Source of the DNA: Cyrtodaria siliqua
Lineage: Eukaryota > Mollusca > Bivalvia > Adapedonta > Hiatellidae
Reading direction: 5' to 3'
NCBI GenBank assembly: GCA_037043455.1
Contig: JAWPHD010011491.1
Location: forward strand, 19,442-83,441
Length of the DNA: 64,000 bases
Every line of letters starts with the position of its first letter. Within the stretch, counting starts at the first letter, position 1. The notes under the pieces were generated by a model. The model was not told the DNA's origin. It searched no databases and was given only the letters and a program-made list of their open reading frames with translations. Positions 12,290-23,299 of the stretch are shown in pieces. A program made the position numbers and the translations under genes.

Positions 12290-13880
12290 GGATGTTTCGC
12301 CACTTATCTCGGTACACCCTCTAGATGGCGGGGCAGATAGTGGTGATCAGTCACTACCTCGTCAACGTTGGCTGCCAAGTTGGTTCACTGCGTCGTACCC
12401 GGAGCCAACTGGCCGCTCTCTCTGCAGCTTTTCCAAGAGCGTGGACTGCGGTCTTCCGGACACTTCCTTTAATGCCCACTGCTCCCATTCTCCATACTGG
12501 CTGCGATGGAAAGCCTCTACACCCATCCTCTACTGGGAAGACGTGGGTCTTCCAACCTCTGTCTCTGCACCTGTCAGCCAAGTCTTGGTATTTTCCCTTC
12601 TTGAGCCCAGGGGACAGTAAGTTCCACCAGTAACACCAGCTTCGGGGACCTGGACCAAATAACTATGTCTGGCCGGAGGGTTGTGTGGGTCACTTCCTCG
12701 CGGAACTTCAGCTTCTTCCCTAGGTCTACCAACATTTCCCAGCTCTCGATTCCTGTATAATGCTGGTACTCGTTGATATTGTTGACTTCTTCTCCCCTTC
12801 TCTAACGAAGTTGATAAACTGGGGTCCTTTCCGATTCAGGGGTCTCTCCTTCTTCCTCTCCTTCTCCATGATGTCCGCCACCTCATGTAGAACCTGGTCG
12901 TGACGCCATCTATGACGCCCTTGAGATAATGCGGTTCGGCATGATGACAATATTTGGCGTAGTGATCCTATGTTCTCACACAGTGGACAGGTGGGGTCTT
13001 CTGATAGCTTCCACTGCTTCAAATTCGTCGGAGAGGGCAACATGTCATACACGGATCGGAGAAGGAAACTCAGTTGAAGTGGCTCGTATCTCCACAACTC
13101 CTGCCAGGTAATCTTCCTCTCTGGTAAGTTCCACTTCGTCCAATTCCCCTGGGGTCCAAGTTGGACAGACTTTGATGACCGCGTCTCCTCGTCCGCTCTC
13201 CTAACTTCTGTCTGTACCATATATCTCCTCTCCACTTTATCAGCTTTCTCCCACCGCTGTTGGTGTCTGGTACCCAGTCCTTCTCTACCCCTGTTTGTTG
13301 TCCTGGTGCTTGAGACTGCTTTCTGCTTGTTCTACTGCCTGGCTCACTGACCATTTCCTCCCTGTTCTAACTTCTATACCCGCACCACTGACCTTCTCAT
13401 CACTGGAGTCCTTGAATGTAAGCAGCAGGCGCGCCTTAGCAACTTTATACTCCTCGACTACTCCTCGACGAGGGAGTTGATGGGCATCTGCAGTTTTGTT
13501 GATCGGCCGTATACACCTATACTGGTAAATGATGGCGACAGGCCTAGCCACCTCCTCAGATGCTTGCTAATCGACTGCTCCCACTTCTCGACTGTGCTGA
13601 TGGGGATTTCGTTGACCATCAATGGCTAGATGAGTCTAGCCAGGAGACCATGCTGGAAGACCCATGCTTTAAACTTCCCAGGGAGTTCTGACTTGTCTAT
13701 CCTCCTCAGCCCCTCTTCAACTTGCTGTGTTAGCCTGTCTTGGCTGCGAATGTCCTTGAGCGTGGAATCAAACCACTTTCCCAAACACTTGATCGGGTTG
13801 TTGATTAGCGAAGGAATCTCCTCGCTCTGTATGAACAACTTGAACTTGTCCGTGACTTTCCCCTTCCTCACCATCAAACA
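12290..13880 (-). pseudogene. Non-LTR retrotransposon relic (RT C-terminal half)
   Basis: Frame-shifted minus-strand fragments lie in collinear order: KCLGKWFDSTLKD with FKAWVFQHGL (13877-13626), VSGAGIEVRTGRKWSVSQAV (about 13420-13350), WRYEPLQLSFLLRSVYDMLP with the zinc-ribbon-like CPLCENIG and HRWRHDQVLHEVAD (13235-12726), and RDRGWKTHVFPVEDGCRGFP (about 12560). This is the end of a reverse-transcriptase polyprotein widespread in aquatic invertebrates. Several frameshifts and stops make it inactive. It lies between two fragments of the GATATC array. Confidence 0.82.
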
Positions 13881-14342
13881 CCTCGACTTTCATGGTAAAA
13901 AAATGAATCACTGCACACCTACTACAAAGAAATATCTCAAATAAACCACAACAGAGAGAAATGCCTTTCTTCCAAAATGTGAAAGATGAGCCTGTGTGTT
14001 TGGTGAAACTATTTAATAGAGCTTTTCTAGATTGTTTTTTTGGAAGTGGGATGATGCTTTAATCAGGGCACTAGTCAGCTTTTAGAGGACTGGGGCCAGG
14101 GCCCTCAGGAAGTGGAATTTTGCGTTGTTTTCATATCAAAGGGGAATTTCTAAGAAACACAAATTAGTGTGTGTTTTTTATTATTTAAGTGGTACCAAAA
14201 TTTACCATTTCAAATTGCAAAATGTATGCTGTTTTCCTGTATTGGAGCTGGGATGATAATTAAAGGGATCGGTCTCCATCAGAAGTACGCCAAACACTTG
14301 TCGTTCACTACCAGGTTTAAACAGCATCCGCGCCCATATCAA

Positions 14343-14505
14343 AAATTCGATTTCTTGATATCAAAGAAGAATTGGATTTTTTGATATCACAAAATGATTT
14401 TCCGATATTACAAAATGCATTTTCTTGATATCAAAAAATATAATTCTTGGTATCAAAAAATATCAGTATAATTCTTGATATCAAAAAATCTATTTTTTGG
14501 TATCA
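14343..14505. repeat. GATATC palindrome array, right fragment
   Basis: About seven degenerate units of the same palindrome, ending where a retrotransposon remnant begins. Confidence 0.8.
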
Positions 14506-14755
14506 CTAGCCAACAGACGGCGAACCCACCGACTATCTGTGCTTTCCCAGATACAGCATGGTATTGTAGAGTTAGATGCAAGCCAGATATTGCATCCCAA
14601 CGACAGGCGCACACGAGTCAACCGTCGTCTACAACAGCCTGCAGCAACAAACAGAGTGTACAAGAACCACTTCTACAACCGGAAACCATCTACCCATGCA
14701 ACTACGATCGAGGAGTTCAATGTCGCCCTTGGACACTTACAGGCCTCTCTTAGTC
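14506..14755 (+). pseudogene. Fragment of a reverse transcriptase C-terminus
   Basis: The frame reads IQHGIVELDASQILHPNDRR, then TRVNRRLQQPAATNRVYKNH and FYNR, then after a shift IEEFNVALGHL. The pattern (short-lived helix, LHP/IP, RTR, Y-x-x-x-FYxR, then an ALG-type end) is typical of the last 80 residues of LINE reverse transcriptases. It is in the opposite orientation to the relic at 12290-13880, so it is a separate insertion. Confidence 0.5.
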
Positions 14756-14904
14756 ACTCAATTAGTCTTCTTTCGGTCATGTACATAATTTTTATTTTGA
14801 AATACCGATTTTTAACTGTACATATCCAAGGAAGGAGGCGGCTGTTTCACACCCATCACAGATCATCTGTACATTCTCTCGAAAATCATGACCTTAATCG
14901 GAAG

Positions 14905-14989
14905 AAGAAGAAAAAGAAGAAGAAGAAGAAGAAGAGAAGAAGAAGAAGAAGAAGAAGAAGAAAAAGAAGAAGAAGAAGAGACGTAATAC
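14905..14989. repeat. GAA microsatellite
   Basis: Almost uninterrupted GAA/GAR triplets over about 80 bases. Confidence 0.95.
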
Positions 14990-15604
14990 AGACTTCTTAG
15001 AACTCTGGAATACCGTTACGCCAATAAAATCTTGAAATCCGCCCAAAACATTACGCGGTATTGCATGGATTAATTAATATTTAAGCAGGTGCCAAGATTT
15101 TCTGCTTGCTATTTTAATCAAGACACTTGCATTAATTAATAATTTAGAGCCTTAAATTCATTGTAGCAGGAATGCTAGCCTATACATGTAAATGATGACA
15201 TTTTGATGCAGCAAGGTAATAATGCATCGTTATACTTACTATGCATCTATTTTATTATGTTTAGTGAACAAATGTAGATTTAATGGGTATCTTTTATTAC
15301 TGGCAAAATTTAGGAAGTGCTAATATTTTCTACTTACCATCTGCAAATATCTACCTGCATTTAGCAAGTAAATAAGTGTTAAATTTGAACCCTGGGATGT
15401 AAGTATGTATGTCAATGGATTTTGGAGTTCTTTTATTTCCCAAATAGGTATCCTCAACTTCGTTAGAATGCACTATTTTACGTCAAATTAAAAAGTGAGC
15501 ATGATACTTCCCCCCACCCACAACCCCACACAGTCTCTCTCCCTCTTTCCCACATCCCAATCTTCCTTGTAAACAAGCACACGATCGAAATTTACGTACG
15601 GAAT

Positions 15605-15807
15605 CAGGGGCGGATAAAGGATTTGAGATGGGGGTTAAAAAAATAAATTAATAATAACCAAAAACACTTTTCAGTTTCATTGTGGGAATGGGGCGCGACT
15701 TGAATGCTGTCCACCAAAGAAAAAAATGATTTATGATTTTTTTAATAACTTTTCAGATTTTGGGAAGGGGGCGCGCCGTGTTAGGCCTCCCTCTGGAGCC
15801 GCCACTG
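15605..15807. mobile_element. hAT-like MITE, about 200 bp
   Basis: Termini CAGGGGCGGATAAAGGAT and, inverted, CAGTGGCGGCTCCAGAGG match the CAGNGGCGG ends common in hAT-derived MITEs. A shared GGAAT lies at both flanks; an exact 8-bp duplication is not clear. Confidence 0.6.
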
Positions 15808-16240
15808 GGAATGGTAAAGACGGTATTTAAATTAAAAAAAAATCCGGGAAAACGAGTGTGTATTATGATATTATGAGGTATACAGTATTACAGTACTAGC
15901 TATAATTTGCCAGTTCAGTTTAAAAGAGCCAGTTGGAAAAAAACGCTAAATTCGGGCACTGACACCAGGTTCCTTCTGCTGACACTGACATTTTGTTGCT
16001 CCATTTTGTAATCAACCGATAACCCTTTAGCGGGGCATTCGGGTCCCTTGGACACATTTTCTAGTTTTTTTTTCAATTTTCTTGGTGTTTATGAAAAAAG
16101 CAAATACACAAAAAAAGCCATAGAGAGCATTTAAACAATAACAACATGTACCGACTATCTACAGGCCTTTAATGGGGATATAACCGGGATTAACTGGGTT
16201 CGGAAACCGACAACTATACCTGTATAAAGTGTTTCTTTAT

Positions 16241-16271
16241 CCAATCGAAATACAGTATTGAAGTGACGTCA
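16241..16271 (+). promoter_or_regulatory. CCAAT box and CRE upstream of the EF-hand gene
   Basis: CCAAT at 16241-16245 and a palindromic TGACGTCA (CREB/ATF-type site) at 16264-16271, 78 bases before the start codon. The placement suits a proximal promoter or 5'UTR. The assignment rests on motif and position only. Confidence 0.4.
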
Positions 16272-16348
16272 TTTAACAACATAAAGCGTCAAAATGGTGG
16301 ACGAGTGGTGTTGACAACAGGTGCTCAAATTCAATTAACACCAACAAA

Positions 16349-16489
16349 ATGCCTAAGAAAAAGGGAAAGGGGAAAAAGGGCAAGAAAGGGAAGAGCAAAT
16401 CAGGAAAAAAGTCGTCTAGAGCTGATACAGGACCGACTGAACCAATGGCCCCTTCATACGTACCTCCACCGCCTAAACCAGGGGAACAG
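16349..16489 (+). CDS. EF-hand gene exon 1: start codon and Lys-rich N-terminus
   Basis: ATG with A at -3 opens 47 codons (MPKKKGKGKKGKKGK...), ending in PPPPKPGEQ directly before a GTACAT donor. Phase 0 matches exon 2, whose first codon is Leu. The basic tract could bind nucleic acid, tubulin or acidic lipids; nothing in the sequence decides which. Confidence 0.82.
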
Positions 16490-19400
16490 GTACATTTATG
16501 ATAATTGGTAGTTCTAACATTGAGTGCACACAGTTCGTGATAGTCCGCATATAGAAATACCAGCAACATATAAGAATTAAAAGATAAAAGCTACCTACCT
16601 GTTTAATGTAATTTTGTTGTGACAAATTATATATCAAGTAAACCAAAGGAGAAAAGTGCGACCGGTACGGGACTCGAACACGGGACCCGCGCTTACAGTG
16701 CGATTGCTGTACCATCTGAACTGGGCCACTGGGTACAGTACAGTACCAGGTATTGCCACACTCCTTCGCCTTTTACTTTTTAAGAGCTGACCCAGCTATT
16801 CCGATCTCTCAGACCCCTGGTGCCGCTGTCCTAGGCTCATCAAATTATCGTTGCCAGTTAAGAAAACTCAGGGAGAAAAGTGTGGCTGGTACAGGACCCA
16901 AACTCCCCTCGCTTACAGGGCGAATGCTTTGCCAAGTGAGCTAAACGGGCCACCAGGTGATAAACGGGCCACCAGGTGACCCAATATTACCATAGAGCAG
17001 TAGTTCAGCGCAAATACTTAAAAATTCAGGTAAAACATCCAGTAAGTGCAGTGGAGTGCGTGGTTCAGTGGAGTGCGTGGTTCAGTGGAGTGCGTGGTTC
17101 AGTGGAGTGCGTGGTTCAGTGGAGTGCGTGGTTTAGTGGTAGAGGGCCGAACTTCAGATCGAAAGGTCGTGGGTTCGATCCTCGTCATGGCCATGTTTAA
17201 TTTATCCTTGAGCAAGATAATTAATCCACATTGCTTAGTACTGGTTCTACCCAGGAAACCTGCACATAATCTTCGAAAGGAGGTGTTGCAGTATCGATAG
17301 ATAGATAGATAATCCAGTTATCAATAAATAACATATATTTCAAACAACAGAAGACACAAGTTCGGTTAAGCATATGATTTGTAATTAAATTTAAATTAGT
17401 ATCACAGATTTTAAAAAACAATATCTCATTTCTTTAACGCCTGGGGAGCTTTTTCAAGATATATGGACGGTTGTAGTATGCAACCTGAGACGGTGCATAT
17501 GTGCTCTTAGCTGTGTATTTTATGCACTAATTTACTCCACGGTAGATTTAGTATGAATATGGAAAATAAACAAGAGGTCAATGACCTTGAAGCTCTACTG
17601 ATAGATCTTTGATAGCTGGGTCAACATTCCTGAGAAGTTTCATGAAAATCCATCAAGTAGTTTCATAGGAGTAGTCGCTGCAAGTTTTCATTATATAACT
17701 CTATGTAAACAATGATGGCCTCTTGCGGCCATGTTTAATGTCAAATCAAAATAATTTTTGACAAGGATCAACATCATGTCATACTGATCATTTTAGAAAA
17801 AGTCCCATATCAATATCAAATATAGATTTCAAGAAGTAGTTGCTACAAACTTGTATTTTGAAAATCTATTTTTAGCCATGGCAGCCATCTTGAATTTCCG
17901 GCCGACCTAAAAATATCTGGGATCAATTAGACATCAAGAGCAACTTTCCTGTGAAGTTTCATAAAAAATCGTCAAGCAGTTTCAGAGCAGTAGTCGCTAC
18001 AAGTTTTTACTATATAAATCTATGTAAACAAATATGGCCGCTAGCGGCCATGTTTAAAGTCGTATCGAAATAAATGTCGGCAAGGATCAACATCATGTCA
18101 TGCTGATCATTTTAGAAAACGTCCCATATCGATATCACTTACAGTTTTCAAGAAGTAGTCGCTACAAATTTACTTATTTTAAATCTATTTTTAGCCGTGG
18201 TGGCCATCTTGAATTTCTGGTCGACCTGAATATTTTCTAGGATTAATAAGACATCAAGAGAAACATTCGTGTGAAGTTTCATGAAAATCCGTCAAGTAGT
18301 TTCAGAGGAGTAGTCGCTACAAGTTTTCATTATATAACTCTATGTAAACAAAAATGGCCACTGGCAGCCATGTTTAAAGTCGAATCAAAGAATTTTCGAT
18401 AAGAATCAACATCATGTCATACTGATCATTTTAGGAAAAGACGCATATCAATATCACTTATAGTTTGCAAGAAGTAGTCGCTAAAACTTTTTTTTGAAAA
18501 TTTCTTTTAAGCCGTGGCGGCCATCTTGAATTTGCGGTCGACCTGAAATTTTGCTAGGATCAATTAGACATCAAGAGCAACACTCCTGTGAAGTTTCATG
18601 AAAATCTGTTGAGTAGTTTCAGAGGAGTAGTCGCTACAAGTTTTCATTATATAATTCTATTGAAACAAAGATGGCCACCGGCGGCCATGTTTAATGTCGC
18701 ATCAAAATAATTTTTGACAAGGATCAACATCATTCCATACTGATCATTTTAGAAAAAGTCCCATATCAATATCACTTAGAGTTTTCAAGAAGTAGTCGCT
18801 ACAAACTTCTTTTTTAAAAATCTATTTTTAGATCTGGTGGCCATCTTGTATTTCATATCAACATGAATTTTTGCTAGGATCAACTAGACTTCATGGGCAA
18901 CATTTCTGTAAAGTTTCATGAAAATCCATTCAGTAGTTTCAGAGGAGTAGTCGCTACAAGTTTTCATTATATAATTCTATTGAAACAAAGATGGCCACCG
19001 GCGGCCATGTTTAATGTCGCATCAAAATAATTTTTGACAAGGATCAACATCATTCCATACTGATCATTTTAGAAAAAGTCCCATATCAATATCACTTAGA
19101 GTTTTCAAGAAGTAGTCGCTACAAACTTCTTTTTTAAAAATCTATTTTTAGATCTGGTGGCCATCTTGTATTTCATATCAACATGAATTTTTGCTAGGAT
19201 CAACTAGACTTCATGGGCAACATTTCTGTAAAGTTTCATGAAAATCCATTCAGTAGTTTCAGAGGAGTAGTTGCTACAAAAAAAGTTTACAGACGGACGG
19301 CCGGACGCCGCACCACGGCATAAGCTCTGCTGATCTCTGATCAGTAGAGCTAAAAATTGTCATAAATGTGTTATGATGCAATTAAATTATGTTGTTTTTC

Positions 19401-22400
19401 ATTTGTATATGGATTGACACCAATCACTCAAGATTACGACAAGACCCGATAACAAATTGTTATTGGGTCTGTGCTCTTACATATCCCTGTTGTACCAGTT
19501 TAGCATATATTTAATCCTATATTTCACAGTTAATCAAGCTACTGACGTCCCACCCGGTGGACGAGAAAGAGATCCATGGTGTAAAAGTTTCCACAAGAAT
19601 TCTTGAAAATCTGACACCACAAGAGATCAGGGACCTTCGTGTTGTGTTTGAACTGTTTGACACCAACGATGACGGGTTTGTTCAACTGAGTCTTATTCTC
19701 ATAAATGCTTAGTCCGATTTTGTTCACTTTCTACATTGTATGTCTAAACACATAAAACTTTTTATAAGCGCTATGCATATTCGTTAAAGGGACACATGAC
19801 AATTTTGAATCTATTAAAACTTGCGTCATCTCGTTAGTTTTTCTTAGTAATTTGCATATTTGCATATCATTAACAATATATTGAAGAGTTCAAATTGTTT
19901 TTACTTATAGCTATAATTGTTGATTAAATTACATCTAAAATATATCTAAACCTGTGGCAGAATAATGAAGAAAATTTAAAACTACCATACTCAATAAATT
20001 TTAATTACATTTTATTGAAATATATTTGCAAGCAGTTTAAAGTCAAATAGATAGTGGATTAATAATCGAGTTACTATTTTTATATTCGGTCACTAATTCA
20101 AGATTGCCGTGTGTCCCATTAAAATGAAATTTAAAAAGTATGAATGGGATTGTGATTATCAATTATGCTTATTAAAGGGGCAAACAGCAAATTTTATAAA
20201 ATAATTAACTCGCAGTGCTTTCATTAAAAAAAAATTGCATGTTCGCAAATCATTTTTATGGTAATAATTATTTGCATGAATAGTTCAAAGCAATTTTTGT
20301 TTATTACAGTACTAATTTGTTGATTTGTATTGTGCAAACATATGGTAAAATAATGAAGACAAAATTAAAAACTTCAAATTGTAATACTGTTGTTTTAATT
20401 ATTTATAGGTATACCAGCAGGTTCAAAGCGATTCTTTAAGAGTGCTGTGTGTCCTTTTAAAGTCAATAAAAAATATTTAAGTATGTGTGTTTCTAAATTT
20501 TGACACCGTCAATAAAATATTTTTGTAAGTATGTTCTAATTTTGTGTAATAAATGTTGAGAATGCAAAAGCTTTAAACACATATTGTGCATAGTCCTATA
20601 TATATACACTCAAGTGATATGAAAACGCAACACGGGAATTTCCGCTATATATTGTATGTACAATATGATGCTTTTAATCGAATGGTACATGGCTACGTAA
20701 GACCTTTCCTTTTGGAAAAAATACTAAAACAACAAATAATACAGCAAATAGTATTTCTTCAATGTTTCATTATTCACAGAGTACGCGTTTGGCTCAATCA
20801 TGTGAGCAAACTTAGGATGCAACATTTTGCAAACTATTTACGTTAAATACAGTACTGACTAGCTCAATTTTTCAAAGAGCTACTTCAACATTTATGACGT
20901 TCTTGTTACAAAGTGTATTGTGATTAAAACGTCTACAACATCACAGTTGTGTCCTTTCTCTAGTTAACTGCAACTTTCTTTTTAAAAAACGTCTTGGGAT
21001 TTCTTTGGAATATTATATGCAATTAAGTGTGCAGTATATACAATATATAGCGGAAATTCCCTTGTTGCGTTTTCATATCATTTGAGTGTATGTCAAAACA
21101 TAAACTGAATTCTGTCAAACATGTTTTATTTTTTAAACATGTATCTTTTTGAGATTTGTTACAGAGGGTGATTTATATCTTTAGAATGATATAATATATA
21201 CTGAAAATGTTAGAAGAATAAACGTTTCAGGATATAGTAACCAGTTAACAACATCCTGAAACTTTTATTCTTCTGACATTTTGAAATCATCAAGCCCTTT
21301 AATTAAAAGCCATACACTTTTTTAAATATGTACATAAATGTATTTTCAGATACTTGAGCCCACCAGAACTACGTCGTGCAATGAAATCACTTGGGTTCAA
21401 AGTTTCCAAGGAGGAAGCTAAACAGCTGGCTAATGATGGCAGTCTAAAAGGAATTGGGTAATTTGTTATTTGTGTGTTCTAACAAATGGTAGATAAAGGG
21501 ACACCTGGGAATTCTGATTCCTAAAAAACTTGCTGTAATAACTGCAAGTTTATCTCTGGCTGGGTCTTACCATAGACTTTATGTCCCCCGCTTAACACAG
21601 CAAAGGGTAGTGCTAGGACTGGTTGGCCAAGGGTCAGTATATTTTTGATTGGCTGTTGCATCATGTCATGTGTCTACGGCGTGTTGGGTATCATGTCATG
21701 TATTTTCAGTTGCAGCACTATCAAGCTAAAGGGACACATGGCAATCTTTATATTTTTAAACTAGCAGCATTCTGTTAGTTTTTCTAAATGTTTGCAATCA
21801 TTATTATTAATTATAAGAATAGTTCAAAGCCAATCGTTTATGCATATTACTAACTGTAGATTTTAATGCACCAATAATGTATTTACACCCATGGTAGAAT
21901 AACAAAGAAATATCAGTCAAACTTCGCTTTAATTTTATGAAAGCCATTTTAAATTTAAAATGATGTTATATTAATAAACAGAGATGCTAAAACTTCAAGA
22001 TTGGCATGTGTCCCTTTAAGCTCAGCTTAACCCTTAACCCCCTACATGTATATAATGGTCTGTTCTTTCTTTGAATTAAGACCATTCCATTTATGTGACA
22101 AAGAGGTGTTTTGGGGAAATGACTGATCAGCAGCCAGACATTGTGTAAACCCTGATCAGCCTGATCTGGGTTTACAATGGACGCAATGGCTATTATAGTA
22201 GTGCTTAGCTGGTTAAAGAAGACTCATCGAGATATGACTGAAAGATTTACAATGGACGCAATGGCTATTGTAGTCGTGCTTAGCGGGTGAAGGGTTAAAG
22301 AACTCATCGAGATATGACTGAAAGATTTACAATGGACACAATGGCTATTGTAGTAGGCTTAGCGGGTGAAGGGTTAAAGAACTCATCGAGATATGACTAA

Positions 22401-23293
22401 AAGATTGTTAAAAGCGACCCTAAATTCCATTCATACATACAAATCTTCAACAGGGCTCTCTTAATTAAATTGTTGTAAAAAAAAAAGAGTGTTTATAGCA
22501 GACCATTTCTCTGTTTTTCAGAATGCTCAATTTAAACGAGTTTTTGGAGACAGTTATAGACAAACAGGGAGATTCACCGGACGCTTATGGAGAAATACTG
22601 AAAGGATTTGCAATGTTTGACCATGGTATGTATTTTTAAATTCTTTATTTTAATTTAAAACAGTTGATTTTTTTTTTATACATAGCAGAATCTATCCATA
22701 AAGAATCTGTCTATCTATACATTATTATAATACATGAAGTAGACTGGCTAAGTCCCTATGTTTGTTAATGTTTATACTATTTGAGACAACTCAAGCTATC
22801 ATCAAATAAAATAGTCTGCATTAAGTCCCCTTTGAATTATTGGCTTCAAACGCAAGTGGTTTAGAGCTATTCAGAAATCTTTGGGATTTTAAGATTTTAT
22901 TTTGATTCTTATTGCAAAATATTAAAAAATAAATAATCACTGGGACGACAGCCAGTCTATACATGAAGATGTGGACAGAGCTTTGATAAACGGTTTTCCA
23001 GTGTAATTTTGCCGTTATACGACAAGCTTAAGTTTCTTTAAAACAGTCTGAAATAAAGATTGAATAAAACATTTAAAAAAAAAGAGAAAAAGATTTAAGC
23101 TATATTTTCACATATTTCAGGTAAAAAAGGTTCCATAACTCTTGAGGACTTGATGAAGTCATGCGAAGAGTCGGGGATACGGTTCACCGAACGCGAATTG
23201 GAGGAAATGATCGAAGAGGCAGACAAAAATGGAGATGGACATGTTGACCAATCAGAGTTCATACACATCATGCTACAAACTAATCTGTTTTGA
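16349..23293 (+). CDS. Centrin/calmodulin-like EF-hand protein, 5 exons, 223 aa
   Basis: Coding exons 16349-16489, 19530-19675, 21350-21457, 22522-22625 and 23121-23293 have GT..AG borders, and their phases (0, 2, 2, 1) join into one 223-codon frame. Residues 1-24 are almost all Lys, Gly and Ser; a Pro-rich linker (about 36-45) follows. EF-hand 1 loop, residues 91-102 (DTNDDGYLSPPE), and EF-hand 4 loop, residues 201-212 (DKNGDGHVDQSE), keep all canonical Ca2+ ligands. The hand 2 loop (about 125-137) and the hand 3 loop (165-176, DHGKKGSITLED) have lost ligands, so two Ca2+ sites are predicted. The C-terminus FIHIMLQTNLF resembles the centrin ending, where centrins bind targets at basal bodies and centrioles; that role is inferred. 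Centrins are about 170 aa, so the extra length is the basic N-terminus. The exact centrin subfamily is unresolved and I give no symbol. A possible AATAAA lies near 23677. Confidence 0.9.
16655..16740 (-). repeat. tRNA-derived SINE head
   Basis: On the minus strand GGCCCAGTTCAGATGGTACA (A-box region), GCACTGTAAGCG (anticodon region) and GTGTTCGAGTCCC (B box) are in tRNA order. The acceptor stem does not pair well, so this is a SINE head, not a functional tRNA. Confidence 0.6.
16855..16975 (-). repeat. Second copy of the tRNA-derived SINE
   Basis: Minus strand GGCCCGTTTAGCTCACTTGG and GCCCTGTAAGCG match the copy at 16655-16740, including the shared ACTTTTCTCC end. Both lie in intron 1 of the EF-hand gene. 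Confidence 0.6.
17049..17133 (+). repeat. Five tandem 17-bp units, A-box-like
   Basis: Units CAGTGGAGTGCGTGGTT start at 17049, 17066, 17083, 17100 and 17117, apparently identical, and lead into a tRNA-like segment whose own A-box region (GTGGTTTAGTGGTAGAG) resembles the unit. Confidence 0.95.
17120..17200 (+). repeat. tRNA-like segment of a SINE
   Basis: GTGGTTTAGTGGTAGAGGGC (A box) and GTGGGTTCGATCCTC (B box) at tRNA spacing. The 3' part is not cloverleaf-perfect, so a SINE head is more likely than a tRNA gene. Confidence 0.55.
17571..19356 (+). mobile_element. Family A tandem-core element (Helentron/HINE-like), copy 1
   Basis: The 5' end is CAAGAGGTCAATGACCTTGA, containing the palindrome AGGTCAATGACCT, then GCTCTACTGAT. 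The core is about five units of 319 bp (phrase GATCATTTTAG near 17786, 18105, 18424, 18742, 19062). The end has GGACGGCCGGACGCCGCACC and the hairpin AGCTCTGCTGATCTCTGATC..GAGCT, whose 3' arm is the complement of the 5' GCTCTACTGAT, then AAAAA. Non-autonomous; lies in intron 1 of the EF-hand gene. Confidence 0.75.
19530..19675 (+). CDS. EF-hand gene exon 2: helix E and start of loop 1
   Basis: The acceptor is TTTCACAG and the donor GTTTGT. Encodes residues 48-95 plus two bases of Gly96. The segment LTPQEIRDLRVVFELFDTNDD is the entering helix and first Ca2+ ligands of EF-hand 1, close to centrin's first hand. The intron splits the EF loop at its invariant glycine. Confidence 0.9.
19788..20118. 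mobile_element. TTAA-flanked MITE, AGGGACACATG family, copy 1
   Basis: Imperfect inverted ends AGGGACACATGACAATTTTG and ATTGCCGTGTGTCCCA, flanked by TTAA on both sides. TTAA target sites are typical of piggyBac- and Kolobok-type transposases. In intron 2 of the EF-hand gene. Confidence 0.75.
20176..20456. mobile_element. TTAA-flanked MITE, copy 2 (divergent)
   Basis: Starts AGGGGCAAACAGCAAATTTT and ends GTGCTGTGTGTCCTT, TTAA at each side. Interior shared with copy 1. Confidence 0.65.
20607..21088. mobile_element. Tc1/mariner-like MITE, 482 bp
   Basis: Inverted ends of about 55 bp: CACTCAAGTGATATGAAAAC GCAAC... on the left, the same with few mismatches inverted on the right. TA dinucleotides at 20605-20606 and 21089-21090 fit a TA target duplication. 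No transposase inside. Confidence 0.8.
21350..21457 (+). CDS. EF-hand gene exon 3: end of hand 1 and degenerate hand 2
   Basis: The acceptor is TATTTTCAG and the donor GTAATT. Residues 97-131 complete loop 1 (YLSPPE) and run through MKSLGFKVSKEEAKQL, the helix pair typical of centrin and calmodulin, into a ligand-poor second loop (DGSLKGIG). Confidence 0.9.
21730..22015. mobile_element. TTAA MITE, AGGGACACATG family, copy 3
   Basis: AGGGACACATGGCAATCTTT at the left and AGATTGGCATGTGTCCCT at the right; right flank TTAA, left flank CTAA (one mutation). In intron 3 of the EF-hand gene. Confidence 0.75.
22020..22400. repeat. Dispersed repeat with an internal near-90-bp tandem
   Basis: TTACAATGGACGCAATGGCT and ACTCATCGAGATATGACT recur three times with spacing near 90 bases. 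The left part (CTTAACCCCCTACATG ... GAATTAAGACCATTCCATTT) has a second genomic copy at 63135-63310. Confidence 0.7.
22522..22625 (+). CDS. EF-hand gene exon 4: hand 2 exit helix and hand 3 entry
   Basis: The acceptor is CTGTTTTTCAG and the donor GTATGT. Residues 133-166 include LNLNEFLETVIDKQ (hand 2 exit helix) and EILKGFAMFDH, the entering helix of hand 3. Confidence 0.9.
23121..23293 (+). CDS. EF-hand gene exon 5: hands 3-4, C-terminus, stop
   Basis: The acceptor is CATATTTCAG and the frame ends in TGA at 23291-23293. Hand 3 (DHGKKGSITLED) lacks ligands at loop positions 3 and 5; hand 4 (DKNGDGHVDQSE) is canonical. The tail FIHIMLQTNLF parallels the centrin C-terminus. Confidence 0.93.
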
Positions 23294-23299
23294 ATATAA

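Noticed and set aside
14497..15000. 167-codon ORF read as one protein
   Set aside because: Its second half is translation of the GAA microsatellite and non-coding DNA; only the first part resembles a reverse-transcriptase end.
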